Assembly (NCBI GenBank): GCA_025506515.1
Contig: CM046443.1
Coordinates: 26,896,945 to 26,960,944 of the forward strand
DNA: 64,000 bases
DNA from: Flaveria trinervia
Lineage: Eukaryota > Streptophyta > Magnoliopsida > Asterales > Asteraceae
Direction: 5' to 3'
Shown: positions 1 to 10,082 of the stretch, in pieces
Layout: each line of letters opens with the position of its first letter
Numbering within the stretch: the stretch's first letter is position 1
Notes under the pieces: generated by a model
Told to the model about the DNA's origin: nothing
Databases searched by the model: none
What the model saw: the letters and a program-made list of their open reading frames with translations, nothing else
Program-made: the position numbers and the translations under genes

Positions 1-1493
1 AGAGAGGAGATGATGATAAAGAAGGTGATGCTGCTGCATCAGCCTCTGCTCAGGGTCAAGAAAGGCGCATGAAATGAACACAAGATCAAGGAGCATCATC
101 TTCAGCCCCTGTTGTTGAAGAATTGACCAGTCAAGATAAAAGTAATGATTAGATGTTTTGTATTTAGCAAACTTTTGTACTTGATTCAAATATTAAATGA
201 TGTAATTATGATTATTTATGTGTATCTATGCTTAAATGTCTTGATTAATTACTAATGATTGATGTATTAAATGTTTAAATCAAGCAGATAAAACATCCCA
301 GCAAGATGAATATGATAATGCTCCCCTTCAGCAAATCAAGTCTCAATTCACAATGATTCTTGATTTGCAAGGGATTGTGAGAAGGTCAGTGAGCTACACT
401 CCCGAAGAAGGAGAAATCATACACGACCTGACCGATTAGCAACTTGTAGAGATGTTCAGACTGAATCCTGACGAGCTCGTCAAAGACGCTCCAAAGGTTG
501 ATATTATGAGTGATGACGAGCTAAACGACGTTGATGAAATAGAGATTGAGGATGTCACGTCTGAGCACTATCCAGAGTACACTAACCGAGAGGGCAATGT
601 GATCCCCGACCTGGGTGACACTCTCGGCAGTGCTACATTTGAAAACTGGATGAGATGGAGAAAGAAACAAATAAGGATGAAAACCAAGCCCAAGCCACAG
701 ATGCAGATGTTGATATAAAGAAGGCTGAATGGGTAGCTTGTTTTACTGAAATACGAGCCCAACGCACAGCTCAAAAACAAAATGCCTACACCAAACTCTA
801 CAAGGTTAAGAAATATCTGAAGGTGTCTGGCAAGATTATTGCATCGGCATATTTTAAGGATCTTAATGTTTATGCTATAAAGAGGGAGAGGGGAATATAG
901 TACTTCAGATATCCACATGATCTGAAGACTCTCTCAGGTTTTGAGCTCAACCAACTGGCACGCTTAAATATGCTATATGCTGATCCTAGAAAGATGTCAG
1001 GTTGGTTTGAGGCTGCTCTAAAGAAGGAATACCACACCAGACGGGTAAACTTCAAACCTCAACAACCGAAGAGGTACATCCGTAGGTCTAAAGTGGATCC
1101 TATATCTGGAACGCATAAAGTCGTGCTGAAGTGGAGTCCCCCATACACAATGTCCAAGATTCCGTTACGGGAAATGCCTCAGGACTTCACTCCACACTTT
1201 AAATAGTGGTATTATGATTGGAGAACAGGAGAAGCGGTCATAGTTCTAAATAGAGAAGGAAATATGGAAACTATCCGGGTATTCGACCCAATGTGGCTTA
1301 CAAACTTGTCTGCAGAAGATGTCTACATATTGTACAAGCGGCATTGTTCTATGACGCGCAAGATATTGTACAAGCCCTCCAGTTCCAGAACGTTATACGA
1401 CTATGCTTTGCATTTGAAATACATGCAGGAGTTACAAGAGAAGAGAAGTACAAGAAATTTGAGGAGCTTATGAAGAATGTCAGACGTTAAAGG
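1..1493 (+). pseudogene. Decayed post-pol ORF3 of a copia (SIRE-like) element, 5' part outside window
   Basis: A broken reading frame covers this stretch. Pieces lie at about 305-690, 655-900, 901-1206 and 1207-1473, interrupted by stops at 438, 898 and 1204 and a frameshift near 690. The pieces are acidic and charged at first (residues around LNPDELVKD), then basic and aromatic (YFRYPHDLKTL, WFEAALKKEY), and end with a WYYDWRTGEAVI...FDPMWLTNLS block. The block has the same layout as WRYDSNRRALIII...FNFQTLNFYEG in ORF3 of copia A (about 16201-16300). It is followed directly by a purine-rich tract and an LTR, as expected for the last gene of a SIRE-type element. No catalytic motif, signal peptide or membrane helix is visible, and the function is unknown. 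Assignment as ORF3 rests on position and the shared block and is inference. Confidence 0.6.
142..287 (+). other. Intron-like AT-rich insert inside the ORF3 pseudogene
   Basis: The ORF3 frame reads up to AAAA|GTAATG at 142 and resumes after AAGCAG at 287. Removing these 146 bases keeps the frame (frame 0 before, frame 2 after; 146 = 2 modulo 3). The insert is T-rich, full of stops, and has a CTAAT branch-like sequence about 30 bases before the acceptor. It may be a true intron. The repeated GATAAAA at both borders also allows a small insertion with a target duplication. Confidence 0.4.
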
Positions 1494-1515
1494 AAACTAG
1501 GTCCAAGAGAGAGTT

Positions 1516-2255
1516 TGTTGATACATATGTATCTAGTTTATGAGCTTAATGTAAATGTCTGTCATGTCTTACACATATGTAATGAATGAGTTGAATGAAA
1601 TATAATATGTGGTTGATGCGTATAATGTTTAATATTTCATTGTTTATTATGTGATAAAGTATAATGAACTAACTATATAGGTTTGAGGTTGTTGTGCATA
1701 GTTCTTAGTCAATAATGATTGAGAAATGTGTTCAAACTTAGTCGTATGAGTCTTCATGCGAATGGACCATGCCAATGGACCATACGCATGAATACTTCAT
1801 GCTAATGGACCAGTCGCACGACTGACCAGGAGACTGGATCAGTTGCACGACTGAGACATAAGATTGACTCAGTCGCACGACTGAACCTTCAGTCGTGCGT
1901 ATGGATAAATCGCATGATTTAGTCGCACGACTGAACCATGCTAATGGTTCAGTCGTACGATTGGAAAACCCTAACCTATAAATATCACTTAATTCGTGGA
2001 AAAATGGGATAATTCGAAGACTTGAAGAATTTCGACACATACTCGTACCCTAGCCGTCCAGAGCGTCCAGAAGCCTATTCAAAGTTCATAGTTCGCATCT
2101 GATCTTGTTCTACTCGTTCTTAACGTTTCTCTAATCGTTAGATTGATTGGGATTGCGTTCTCACTGATTGGATCGTCAATCAAATAGGATTCCGCACTAT
2201 TTGATCTGGTTTCACGCATTATCAGTTAGTACTTCGTACGTACACGGTCCTAACA
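1516..2255 (+). repeat. 3' LTR of the left-edge copia element
   Basis: It starts TGTTG directly after a purine-rich tract (AAGAGAGAGTT, 1505-1515) and ends CCTAACA at 2255, giving TG..CA ends. Length is 740 bp. A TATA box lies at 1977-1984. Positions 1740-1965 hold many degenerate copies of an ATGCGAATGGACC / AGTCGCACGACTGA module, some of them palindromic. AAAAT at 2256-2260 would be the target-site copy; its partner lies outside the window. Confidence 0.65.
1977..1984 (+). promoter_or_regulatory. TATA box of the left-edge LTR
   Basis: TATAAATA follows the block of palindromic repeats and precedes a short leader, as in the U3/R part of copia LTRs. Seen directly; use as a promoter is inferred. 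Confidence 0.45.
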
Positions 2256-2372
2256 AAAATAAATTTAAAGTTAAAAGTATTTGTAAATATTTTTCTAATT
2301 TAAAATTAATTCCGACAACAAATAAAAATAAAAATTATTAAAATCCAATAACCATTTAAACATATAAAAAAG

Positions 2373-2740
2373 GCAAATTGGATTTTAATAATCCAAACTA
2401 TTACCTATTGGCTGATAATAATCCATACTATCAATTTAGCCGTTAACACTCTCAACTTTGACTTTTATCACTAACAATAATCCCAGTGATATAATTTTTA
2501 ATTTTTTACCTCGATTTGTATATATTTTAGTCTCATTTTAGCTTGTATGTTTCTTTATTTCATTATAATTATTGTTGTAAACCGAATCGAGTCTAAATCG
2601 AGCGTAAAAATTTAAAACTTTTGTCACTGGGATTGCTGTTGATAATAAAAGTGAAAGTTGAGAGTGTTAATGATCAAATTGATAGTATGAATTATTATCG
2701 ACCGATAAGTAATAGTTTGAATTATTAAAATTCGATTTGC
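2373..2740. mobile_element. Fold-back MITE-like element
   Basis: The left arm begins GCAAATTGGATTTTAATAAT and the right arm ends with its near-exact reverse complement. The pairing goes on inward for about 120 bases (left GTTAACACTCTCAAC pairs with right GTTGAGAGTGTTAA; left ATCCCAGTGA with right TCACTGGGAT). The 368-bp unit has no coding capacity. The loop is AT-rich. The flanks are too AT-rich to define a target duplication. It lies about 200 bp upstream of the RING-H2 gene and could influence its promoter or produce small RNAs. Confidence 0.6.
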
Positions 2741-2941
2741 GTGTAAAAAATCCTAATTTGCTCAAAATAAAGTAAAGATGTGAAATAATAAATGAAATCG
2801 AGAAGATGAATAAGTTTGGTGTATACTTTCTAAATACATATGATCTACCACAGAAGAAGAATAACGTCTGCAATGTTGGAGTTGCAATGGCAGCATTGAT
2901 CAACTGAGTATGCTTCCACTATACTACTGTAAACATTCAAA

Positions 2942-5316
2942 ATGGCTTGTTCTGCAACCACTTCATCATCTTCATCAGAAAGCAGCAGCAGTTGTTGGGA
3001 TTGGAAGAGGGCATTATCAGCTGAAATGAAGCTCTTTCGAGGGTTAGCCTTCGCTTTCACTCTCGCCTTCACCTTGCTCCTCTTCCTCTCCTTCTACCTC
3101 TTCTACCTCCGCCTCCGCCGCCTCCGCCACCGCCGTACGCAGCAGTGGTCGCCGCCGGAACCCTCGTCCGCCTCCAATGTCGTATCTACGGTAATCACCT
3201 AATCGTTGTTCGTTGTTGGTTGTTGTTTGTACTGTCATCTCGATCTGGTTAGGGTTTTTGAAATTAATTCGTGAAGTAATGTTATGATCTTATAGCAATT
3301 CGTTACTTACTATTATGATGTTAGATTCGCGTTCTGAAGTTGTGAATTTGTGAGTAGGAGCATGTTGAGTTAGGGGTGAAGAAAGAGTTGAGGGAAATGC
3401 TGCCTGTTATTGTGTTCAAGGAGAGCTTTTCGGTTACTGATACGCTGTGAGTTTCTTTTTTTTCCTTACTGTTAATATGCATTGTGGATGTTTTAGATGA
3501 AGAATAAACAAAGTTAGAAATGATAATTGAAGAAATTGGGGGAGAATAACCAGATAATCCCTCTGGCCTCTGTCACTAGAAAATATAGCCTGGGTATTGG
3601 ATTTTTGCTCTCGAAAAAGTGTCATATGAATCCAGTTGGTTTGAAACTTTGAATTGATAAAGTAGTTGGTTTGAACTGTTTAAAGATGGTATGGTTTGTG
3701 TTATATGGCTTGGCGGTGTATGTTAAACTAGGGAGGCTAGATCAAATGTTATTAGGTTAAACAAGTAAATATTGTTGTGTTATGATTGACATCTCAAAGG
3801 CGTTTTGTTGCTGTTCTAGTCATCTTTATGACATTAGAGTTAATATTAGTGGTTAATCAGTTACTGCTCAAAATATCTTTCTTGAATTTATGTGTCGATA
3901 TTTTGTTACTTGTACATTTGCCTTTGCATGTTTTTTTAGTGCCTGGGTTCTTAATATCAACCCTGGTGGTTGCTTGAACGGCTGTCTGTGCATCACCTTC
4001 CATCTTGATTGGATTTTCACCTCTTTATATTAACAATTTTAACCGACTAATAGTTTTTAAATGGAGATTATGCAAATATTAATAAGATTTAACATATTAA
4101 GTGAACAGCAGTTGGTTGGTTACTTGGTTATATTCTCCAGTAATCTGGAGCTATGGAAGTTGGTTAAAGGTGTTTAAGTTATTTCATTTTATGTGCTTGT
4201 TTCAAATTGGTCTTTCCATTAGTTTGTTTCTAGATATACTTTACCTTATTTGTGTAACTAGGACATTTTTATCAATGTGAATAGTCATTTTAACAATGTG
4301 TTTAATTTATCTTTTTGTGTGTGGAACAAGTTACGGTTATGAAATCACTTTAGGAAAACAGCCTAATTTTGTTAGATAACGTAACCAATTTACCTCTACT
4401 ACGAGTCAAACAATGCTTTTATGAAAACAGCCTAATTATGTTGCTTTCCATTCTATCATCAGGAGTAGCTTTGAATCTTGATTCTTAACAATGCAAAATA
4501 TGAAATTGCTGATTGATTAGTTACAACAGTTAGTTTGTACACACAAATAAATCACTAAATTTGTCAGCTTACCTGTCCACCTAGATATTGGGTACTAGAA
4601 GCCAGGATCCACTGCACACTACTTTTTTTCCCTCAGAACAATTTAAGAACAGTCACAAACTACTTAAAACATGTGTTTATTATTTCTTCCTTTTGTGTGC
4701 TAATGATAGCTTAAATTGTTTCAATTTCTAGAGTGGGCAATTTGGCACATTTACTTATAACTGGGATGATTTGGGTTATGTTTTATCTCTAATGGGTCAA
4801 ATGTGTAAATTAAAAAAAAAGTTCATAAGGAAGCAAGTCAAATAATCAAACGTGTCAAAAATCTTTCAAAGAGTATGTTTAATGCATTCAACCTTTAAAA
4901 TCTTGATAAATAAGAAAATAAGAGTATTACTAATATGATTTGCAGATGTTCTAAATGTCAAAAATCTCCCAAAGAGTATGTTTAATGCATTCAACCTTTA
5001 AAATGTTGATAAATAAGATAATAAGAGTATTATTTATATGATTTGCAGATGTTCAGTATGCCTAGGAGACTACCAGGCAGAGGATAGGCTGCAACAGATA
5101 CCGGCTTGCAAGCATGCATTTCATGTGGAATGCATCGATAACTGGCTCTCTACACACACCACATGCCCTCTTTGCCGCCTCTCTCTTCTTGCTCCTTCTC
5201 CAACCGAACCACAACCAACTAACAACACTATAACTGCCAATGCAGAAAACAGTACGAGTGCTTCTCTTCAGATTGAAAATTGTGACGAGCCTTCAGTAGA
5301 TCCTTTAAGGCAATGA
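2942..5316 (+). CDS. RING-H2 finger protein, ATL7/ATL58/ATL59-like E3 ubiquitin ligase (3 exons)
   Basis: Predicted exons are 2942-3190, 3358-3446 and 5049-5316, with GT..AG introns of 167 and 1602 bp. They join in one frame to 201 codons plus TGA. The ATG gives a Ser-rich start, then one membrane helix (about residues 37-57, AFTLAFTLLLFLSFYLFYLR) followed by basic residues. Exon 2 encodes KELREMLPVIVFKESF, typical just before the RING in this ATL subgroup. The RING-H2 domain is residues 114-155: C114, C117, C133, H135, H138, C141, C152 and C155, with the ATL-type W145 and P153. Such proteins bind E2 enzymes and ubiquitinate membrane or secretory targets. The tail after residue 160 is polar and probably disordered. 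The gene lies outside the retrotransposon nest. Intron 2 has a duplicated acceptor region (4853-5058). Exon borders are inferred from consensus sites and frame, not from transcripts. Confidence 0.88.
4853..5058 (+). repeat. 103-bp tandem duplication containing the intron-2 acceptor
   Basis: Two adjacent copies share GAGTATGTTTAATGCATTCA, the following AT-rich stretch and ATATGATTTGCAGATGTTC. The two acceptors TTTGCAG| fall at 4945 and 5048, exactly 103 bases apart. Only the downstream copy joins to the RING exon. The upstream copy would read CSKCQK and meet TAA within about a dozen codons. Confidence 0.85.
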
Positions 5317-6378
5317 ACTACCACATTATTTGGATATAGAATATGAATCTTCAAATAATTTGCAGTTAAGATATTGGGATACGATATTATGTACAAGATT
5401 CATCAGTTATCACCATGTCAGATACACTCACGCCTACCATGTAAATTTTGTTTTTCCTCTTCTTAATACATATACATTGGGATATGATTTATATGGTTCT
5501 GGTGGAGATCAATCAGAAGGGTTGAAACATTAACATCTACCATCTTGGTGCGATGTAATGGGAATATAGATGGGTTAAACACAAGGATTACATTGTTTTT
5601 GTTGTGGGTATAAGCTACGCTAAAATAATTATTTTATATTTTTATTTTGTTAAACATAAGAATTTGGTTTTAAAAAACTCATAAAACCTGTCAATATCCT
5701 GTTAATCAACGGGTTAGTTGAATTGCAACTTGCGTTAGGTAAGTGGCTTTTAAGAGTTTATAGCTAAAAACTTGTGGAAGCATGATTTGAGCTTGAGATC
5801 TCTATTAAAGAGAATCATGTGCTTATCATCATACCACCCTAGGCATAGGCTTTATCAGGGTTGGTGGCATTGGCTATGCCAATAATTGACATGCTATATA
5901 TTATTTAGTTTGGATAGTGTATTTGTGAGTGTTGCGATGTGTTTAATGTTTTGGTGGTATAGTTCATGTGTGGATTGATACGCGCCATTAAAATTATTCA
6001 TACGTCATTAAAATTATTCGTACATCATTAAACATATTACTAAAACAAAACAAATTTTGTTACTGTTAAATTTTTTTAAGCTAAACTAGGCTAGAAATAT
6101 GTGTATAACATGAATCGAACAAAAGATAATAATAAATAGTAACCAATGAAGATTTAATAAATGTCTAAATATTGTAAATCCCAAACAAAATCAAGTTTTT
6201 AGTAAGTTGTAAAGTTGTAAAAAGTCTACATACATTTTAGAAAACTTATATATTGAAATAAAAAAATATAAAATATAATAAAGAAGATATTAAATTAAAA
6301 ATAAAATAATAAACAGATTAGTTTCAAATGTAAAATTCAATAAGTATATAATAACAATTTATACTTGTAGAAAATATT
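5317..6378. other. 3' flank of the RING-H2 gene and AT-rich spacer
   Basis: The stretch begins with the probable 3' UTR (AT-rich, to roughly 5600). Very AT-rich sequence follows up to the copia A LTR, including short direct repeats such as CATTAAAATTATTC at 5989-6020. I see no gene, tRNA or recognisable element in it. Confidence 0.5.
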
Positions 6379-7228
6379 TGAGGAGGCTAAAGCAACCAAA
6401 GTCTTTCTACATGCATGCTCCACAAGTACTTAAGAAGAATGCTTCGGAAGTTTCACACAAGCAACAGAAATATTCTAAGTGTGAAATCTTCCGAAGCCAA
6501 GACCAATATCTTCCGAAGCCAAGACCAATATCGTCTGCAGTCAAGACTAATATCTTCCGAAGCCAAAGATAAAGTCTTCCGAAGCTTCAGAGACAAAGTC
6601 TTCCGAAGCTTCAGAGACAAAGTCTTCCGAAGCTCAACACTTGAAGACATATTTCTTCCGAATACTTTTAACAACATGCTTTATCTGATGTACTTTTCCA
6701 TAAAGCTGGACCCCATTCCGCTACAACTCTGTAATGTCACCAACTTACATGAGTTGGTTAAAAGGTCCAAGCTTTTGGTAACTGTACATTGAGGTATTGA
6801 GTCTGTAAACTTTCTACTTCACGTATTTTATCCTTTTTGTAATAGATAAGGATGTGAGCTATGACATGTCATAGTCACAAAGTCAAAAAGGCAATCTGCC
6901 TTTTTGACTCTACAATTGATTTTGTTTTGTGTCTAGTCAATTGTATGCAGCTGGCTTTCATAGTATGTCCGGATGTAGGATGTAGTATAAGTATCTCATG
7001 TTCTTGTAACTTCATCTATATGCTTTGTAACACTTGTAATAGAACATTGAGAAAGCAATAAACTGCAACCTTGAAAACCATCTCCTTGTGTATCTTGCTC
7101 TTGTGTTCTGTCTCTTAATTACTTGTGTTCTCAGTGTCTTTACTTGTGGTTAATCTAGTTTACTGTTTGATTAAGTTTAGTTACTCTCCTCTTTGTGTTG
7201 TATTTGACCACCCTTCAACGGTCCTGTA
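6379..7228 (+). repeat. 5' LTR of copia A
   Basis: It starts TGAGGAGGCT, matching the TGAAGAGGCT start of the copia C LTR, and ends CCTGTA (expected CCTGCA) two bases before the primer site. Length is 850 bp. The 5' third (6440-6660) holds about eight copies of CTTCGGAAG/CTTCCGAAG, partly arranged as a 24-bp tandem unit (CTTCCGAAGCTTCAGAGACA...). Confidence 0.85.
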
Positions 7229-7230
7229 TT

Positions 7231-7242
7231 TGGTATCAGAGC
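7231..7242 (+). other. Primer binding site of copia A
   Basis: TGGTATCAGAGC is complementary to the 3' end of plant initiator methionine tRNA, the usual copia primer. It lies two bases after the LTR end. Confidence 0.9.
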
Positions 7243-7311
7243 ATTCAAGCTCTTGATATAAGATCTCACCATCTTAAGATCCCTCACACACACAAATACT
7301 CAACTTTTCAA

Positions 7312-10082
7312 ATGGCAGCCATTTCCAAGACTGATATGGAAACTAGAACCATGAACAAGTCCCCACTAATCACTCTTGATGACTTTGACACCTGGTGCCT
7401 AAGAATGGAAGGCTTCATCAGGTCTCTAGATTCAAGAATATGGGAGTCTATTGAGAATGGACCTTACATACCAAACACTCCTGCTACTGGTGGTGGTATG
7501 ATCCCCAAGGCTATGACAAACTACTCTGATGAAGACATGAAGAGAGTAGAGATTGATAGAAAAGCCATGACAGCCCTTCAGACTGCTCTTCCAAACTCTG
7601 TATACAGAGGTTTCAAGAAATGCAAAACAGCTAAGCAGCTGTGGGATGCATTGAAACTGATGTATGAGGGTTCCTCTCAAGCTAAGGAGAACAAGAAGGA
7701 TCTCCCGAAGCAGCAGTTTGAAAACTTCACCTTCAAAGCAGGTGAAACCATAACTCAATAATACTTCAGGTATGTTGAGATTGTGGATACCCTTATGGAT
7801 GGAGGAGTTCCTCTTGAGAACAGAGACATTGTAAGGAAGTTCATGTCCTCACTTCCTAGGCAGTGGACACACTACTGTGTGGTGATCAAGAGGACTGAGA
7901 ATCTCAAAACTCTCACTCTGACAGAGTTATATGGGATTCTTAGTGGCTACCAGATGGAGATGAACATGCAAGGTTCATCTGGCAACTCCAACAATCAAAT
8001 AGGTTCAGCCCTTCATGTGGTTGAAAGGGATAACATAGAACCCCAACATCATCTCATATGCTACCCTAACAACTCACCAAAGGGCCCTTTCATCACCTTC
8101 CCATAGACACCAAGGGAGAACTACACTCAAGGAAGCCCATTCCAAGAAACAAGTTCTTCTCAAGCCTTTGTGTCTTCTGATGAAAGTTGTGACAACTTTC
8201 TTTTCACCCTTGAATACCTGGACTGTATCCATCTAGATGATCTGGAGTACATGGAGATAGTCCAGCATATGGCTCTTCTCACTCATAGAGCCAAGAAGTT
8301 CTACAAGCGGACTGGAAGGAAGTTTTCATTCACTCATAGAGCCAAGAAGTTCTACAAGCGGATTGGAAGGAAGTTTCCAAGAATGCAACCAGTGGAAAGC
8401 TTGGCCTGGACAAAGGCAAAGTCAAGTGTTACAATTGTAACTTGATGGGCCACTTTGCTAGGGAGTGTAAGGCACCTAGAACAAATGGTGGCCAAACACA
8501 ATACATGCCCAACTACACTAACAAAGCTCCCCAGAATAAGAAGCCAAAGCAGCAGGCTGCTGTTGCTGTTGAAGATGGAGGCTTTGACTGGAGCTTTCAG
8601 GTGGAGGATGCTTCTTTAAACCAAGCACTAATGGCAGATCATGATGAAGCCAAGGTATTGGAACATCTCTGTACCCCTGAATGCATTTTTAAAGTAAATA
8701 GATACAGGTCCTACAACTTGGAAATCAGATCTGATCTTGAGTCCTTAAACATTTTAAAAGCTGATTTTAGAAAGTCTGAAAATGATTATAAACTGAAGAT
8801 AGAGGACTTAGAGAAAACTAATTCAGTTCTAAAACATGAGCACACAAACTTTAGAACTCAGATCAAGGATCTCATAACCAAGCTGACTGAGTGCCAGGTT
8901 GAGCTTGTGATCAGCAAAGCCAGGGCAGACAAGTGTGTTCTTGAAGAAGAGACCTTCAAGAACATGATATAATCATCCCTATATAACAAAGTATGCTATC
9001 AAAACAAGCAGGGACTAGGATCAAATGAGATAGCTCCTCCACACTTAATCTTGTCTGTAAGATCACCCAGGTGTGAAACTTATGAAGATGAGCTTCCTCT
9101 CATAGACCCTTTGAGTGAAGAAGATGAAGAAGTGATAGTGAAGAATTCCTCTGAGAAGAGTGAAGAGGAGGATTCTAAGAAGGGCCACTATCCTTCTGAG
9201 GAGAAAAAGAAGACTGTGATGACCAAGTCAATGAGGAAGAACTTGATCAGAAAGAGCAAAAGAAAAGCTAGGAAGGCTCAAGAGATCAAGGCTACTTTTG
9301 ACTCCAAGCAGAAACAAGTTTTTATCTCTGTAGGGTTTGAAGTGGTAAAGACTGAAAACATCAACCTCAACTCTTCTGCTAAGAGTTCTGGTTCATGTTC
9401 AAATCATCTTAGTACCAAGAAGAAGACTGATCTGCTATGTACCACTGCTACCCAGCCTGGACCATCAAACTCCAAGAACAGTCCTCAACTTAAAAGGATT
9501 GTCCCTGCATCTGCAAAGATGAGGATATAGAAGGGATGTGACCAAAGTCAGTCTTGTTCCCAGAAGGCTCTCGGGAAGAAGAAAATGGAGTGTGTTATGT
9601 GAAAGTATTGCTCATCTTGCTAAGGATTGTCCATACAATCCTAAGGGTACTCTTCATATGATCAAACTAAAGACTTCCAAGAGTTCTAAGAAGATTCAAG
9701 CTTCGGAAGGAAAATTTGTTTCCTTCGAAAGCTCCAAAACCAAGAAGAAGGCAAGTGGAAAATTGCCTTCGGAAGGAAAGTTGGTCTCGGAAGGAAGGAA
9801 TACTTCCGAAGCACTAAAGTCTGCTGCAGTGTTTGTAGAATCTTTCGAAGGTTCAGTCATCAAAACTTTCAAAGTATCAAAAGCTTTCGAAGTGTTGAAG
9901 GTCAAGTCCAAGCTTCCAAAAGTGGTGTGAAAGTCTAAGAAAGACCAAGTGATAGAGAATTCTCCATCAACAACAGCTCAAGATCTCCAAGCATAACAAT
10001 AGGATCTATTACTATTGCATTACCTTTTGTTTCTCTTAGTGAGCCCAAGACAAGTAAGGCTTGGGTTTCCAAATGTAACTAA
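7312..10082 (+). pseudogene. gag: gag of copia A (capsid/nucleocapsid), broken
   Basis: The frame starts MAAISKTDMETRT, the same start as in copia C. The UBN2/DUF4219-type capsid part (WDALKLMYEG, PRQWTHYC) runs to about 8106. A zinc knuckle CYNCNLMGHFAREC lies near 8430-8470. A coiled-coil-like stretch (IEDLEKTNSVLKHEHTNF) lies near 8790-8850. An acidic/basic linker carries the CTTCSGAAG repeats at 9700-9810, read as ASEGK/PSEGK. A second knuckle (9598-9630) has lost cysteines relative to copia C. Breaks: TAA at 7759, TAG at 8104, a one-base loss near 8376, TAA at 8970, TAG at 9528, TGA at 9928. A 51-bp internal duplication is present. The conserved end is WVSKCN then TAA at 10080-10082. Confidence 0.8.
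8281..8382 (+). repeat. 51-bp in-frame tandem duplication in gag A
   Basis: ACTCATAGAGCCAAGAAGTT starts at 8281 and again at 8332, duplicating 17 residues (THRAKKFYKRTGRKFSF). Copia C has a single copy (THRSKKFYKRTGRKFP), so this is a private change just before the zinc knuckle. Confidence 0.85.

Noticed and set aside
3044..3238. Glu/Arg-rich minus-strand frame over exon 1 of the RING-H2 gene
   Set aside because: It is the antisense of the Ser/Leu/Arg-rich exon; the plus strand has the spliced RING-H2 model.
5330..5533. 67-codon frame after the RING-H2 gene
   Set aside because: It sits in the likely 3' UTR, has no recognisable feature, and its composition is like non-coding AT-rich DNA.
6576..6615. 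Heat-shock elements (GAAGCTTC) as in ONSEN-type LTRs
   Set aside because: Only two-module sites occur; the third GAA/TTC module at proper spacing is not convincing, and the main motif CTTCCGAAG has one-base spacing.
7231..7242. tRNA gene fragment
   Set aside because: The 12-base match to initiator tRNA is a primer binding site next to an LTR; no cloverleaf surrounds it.
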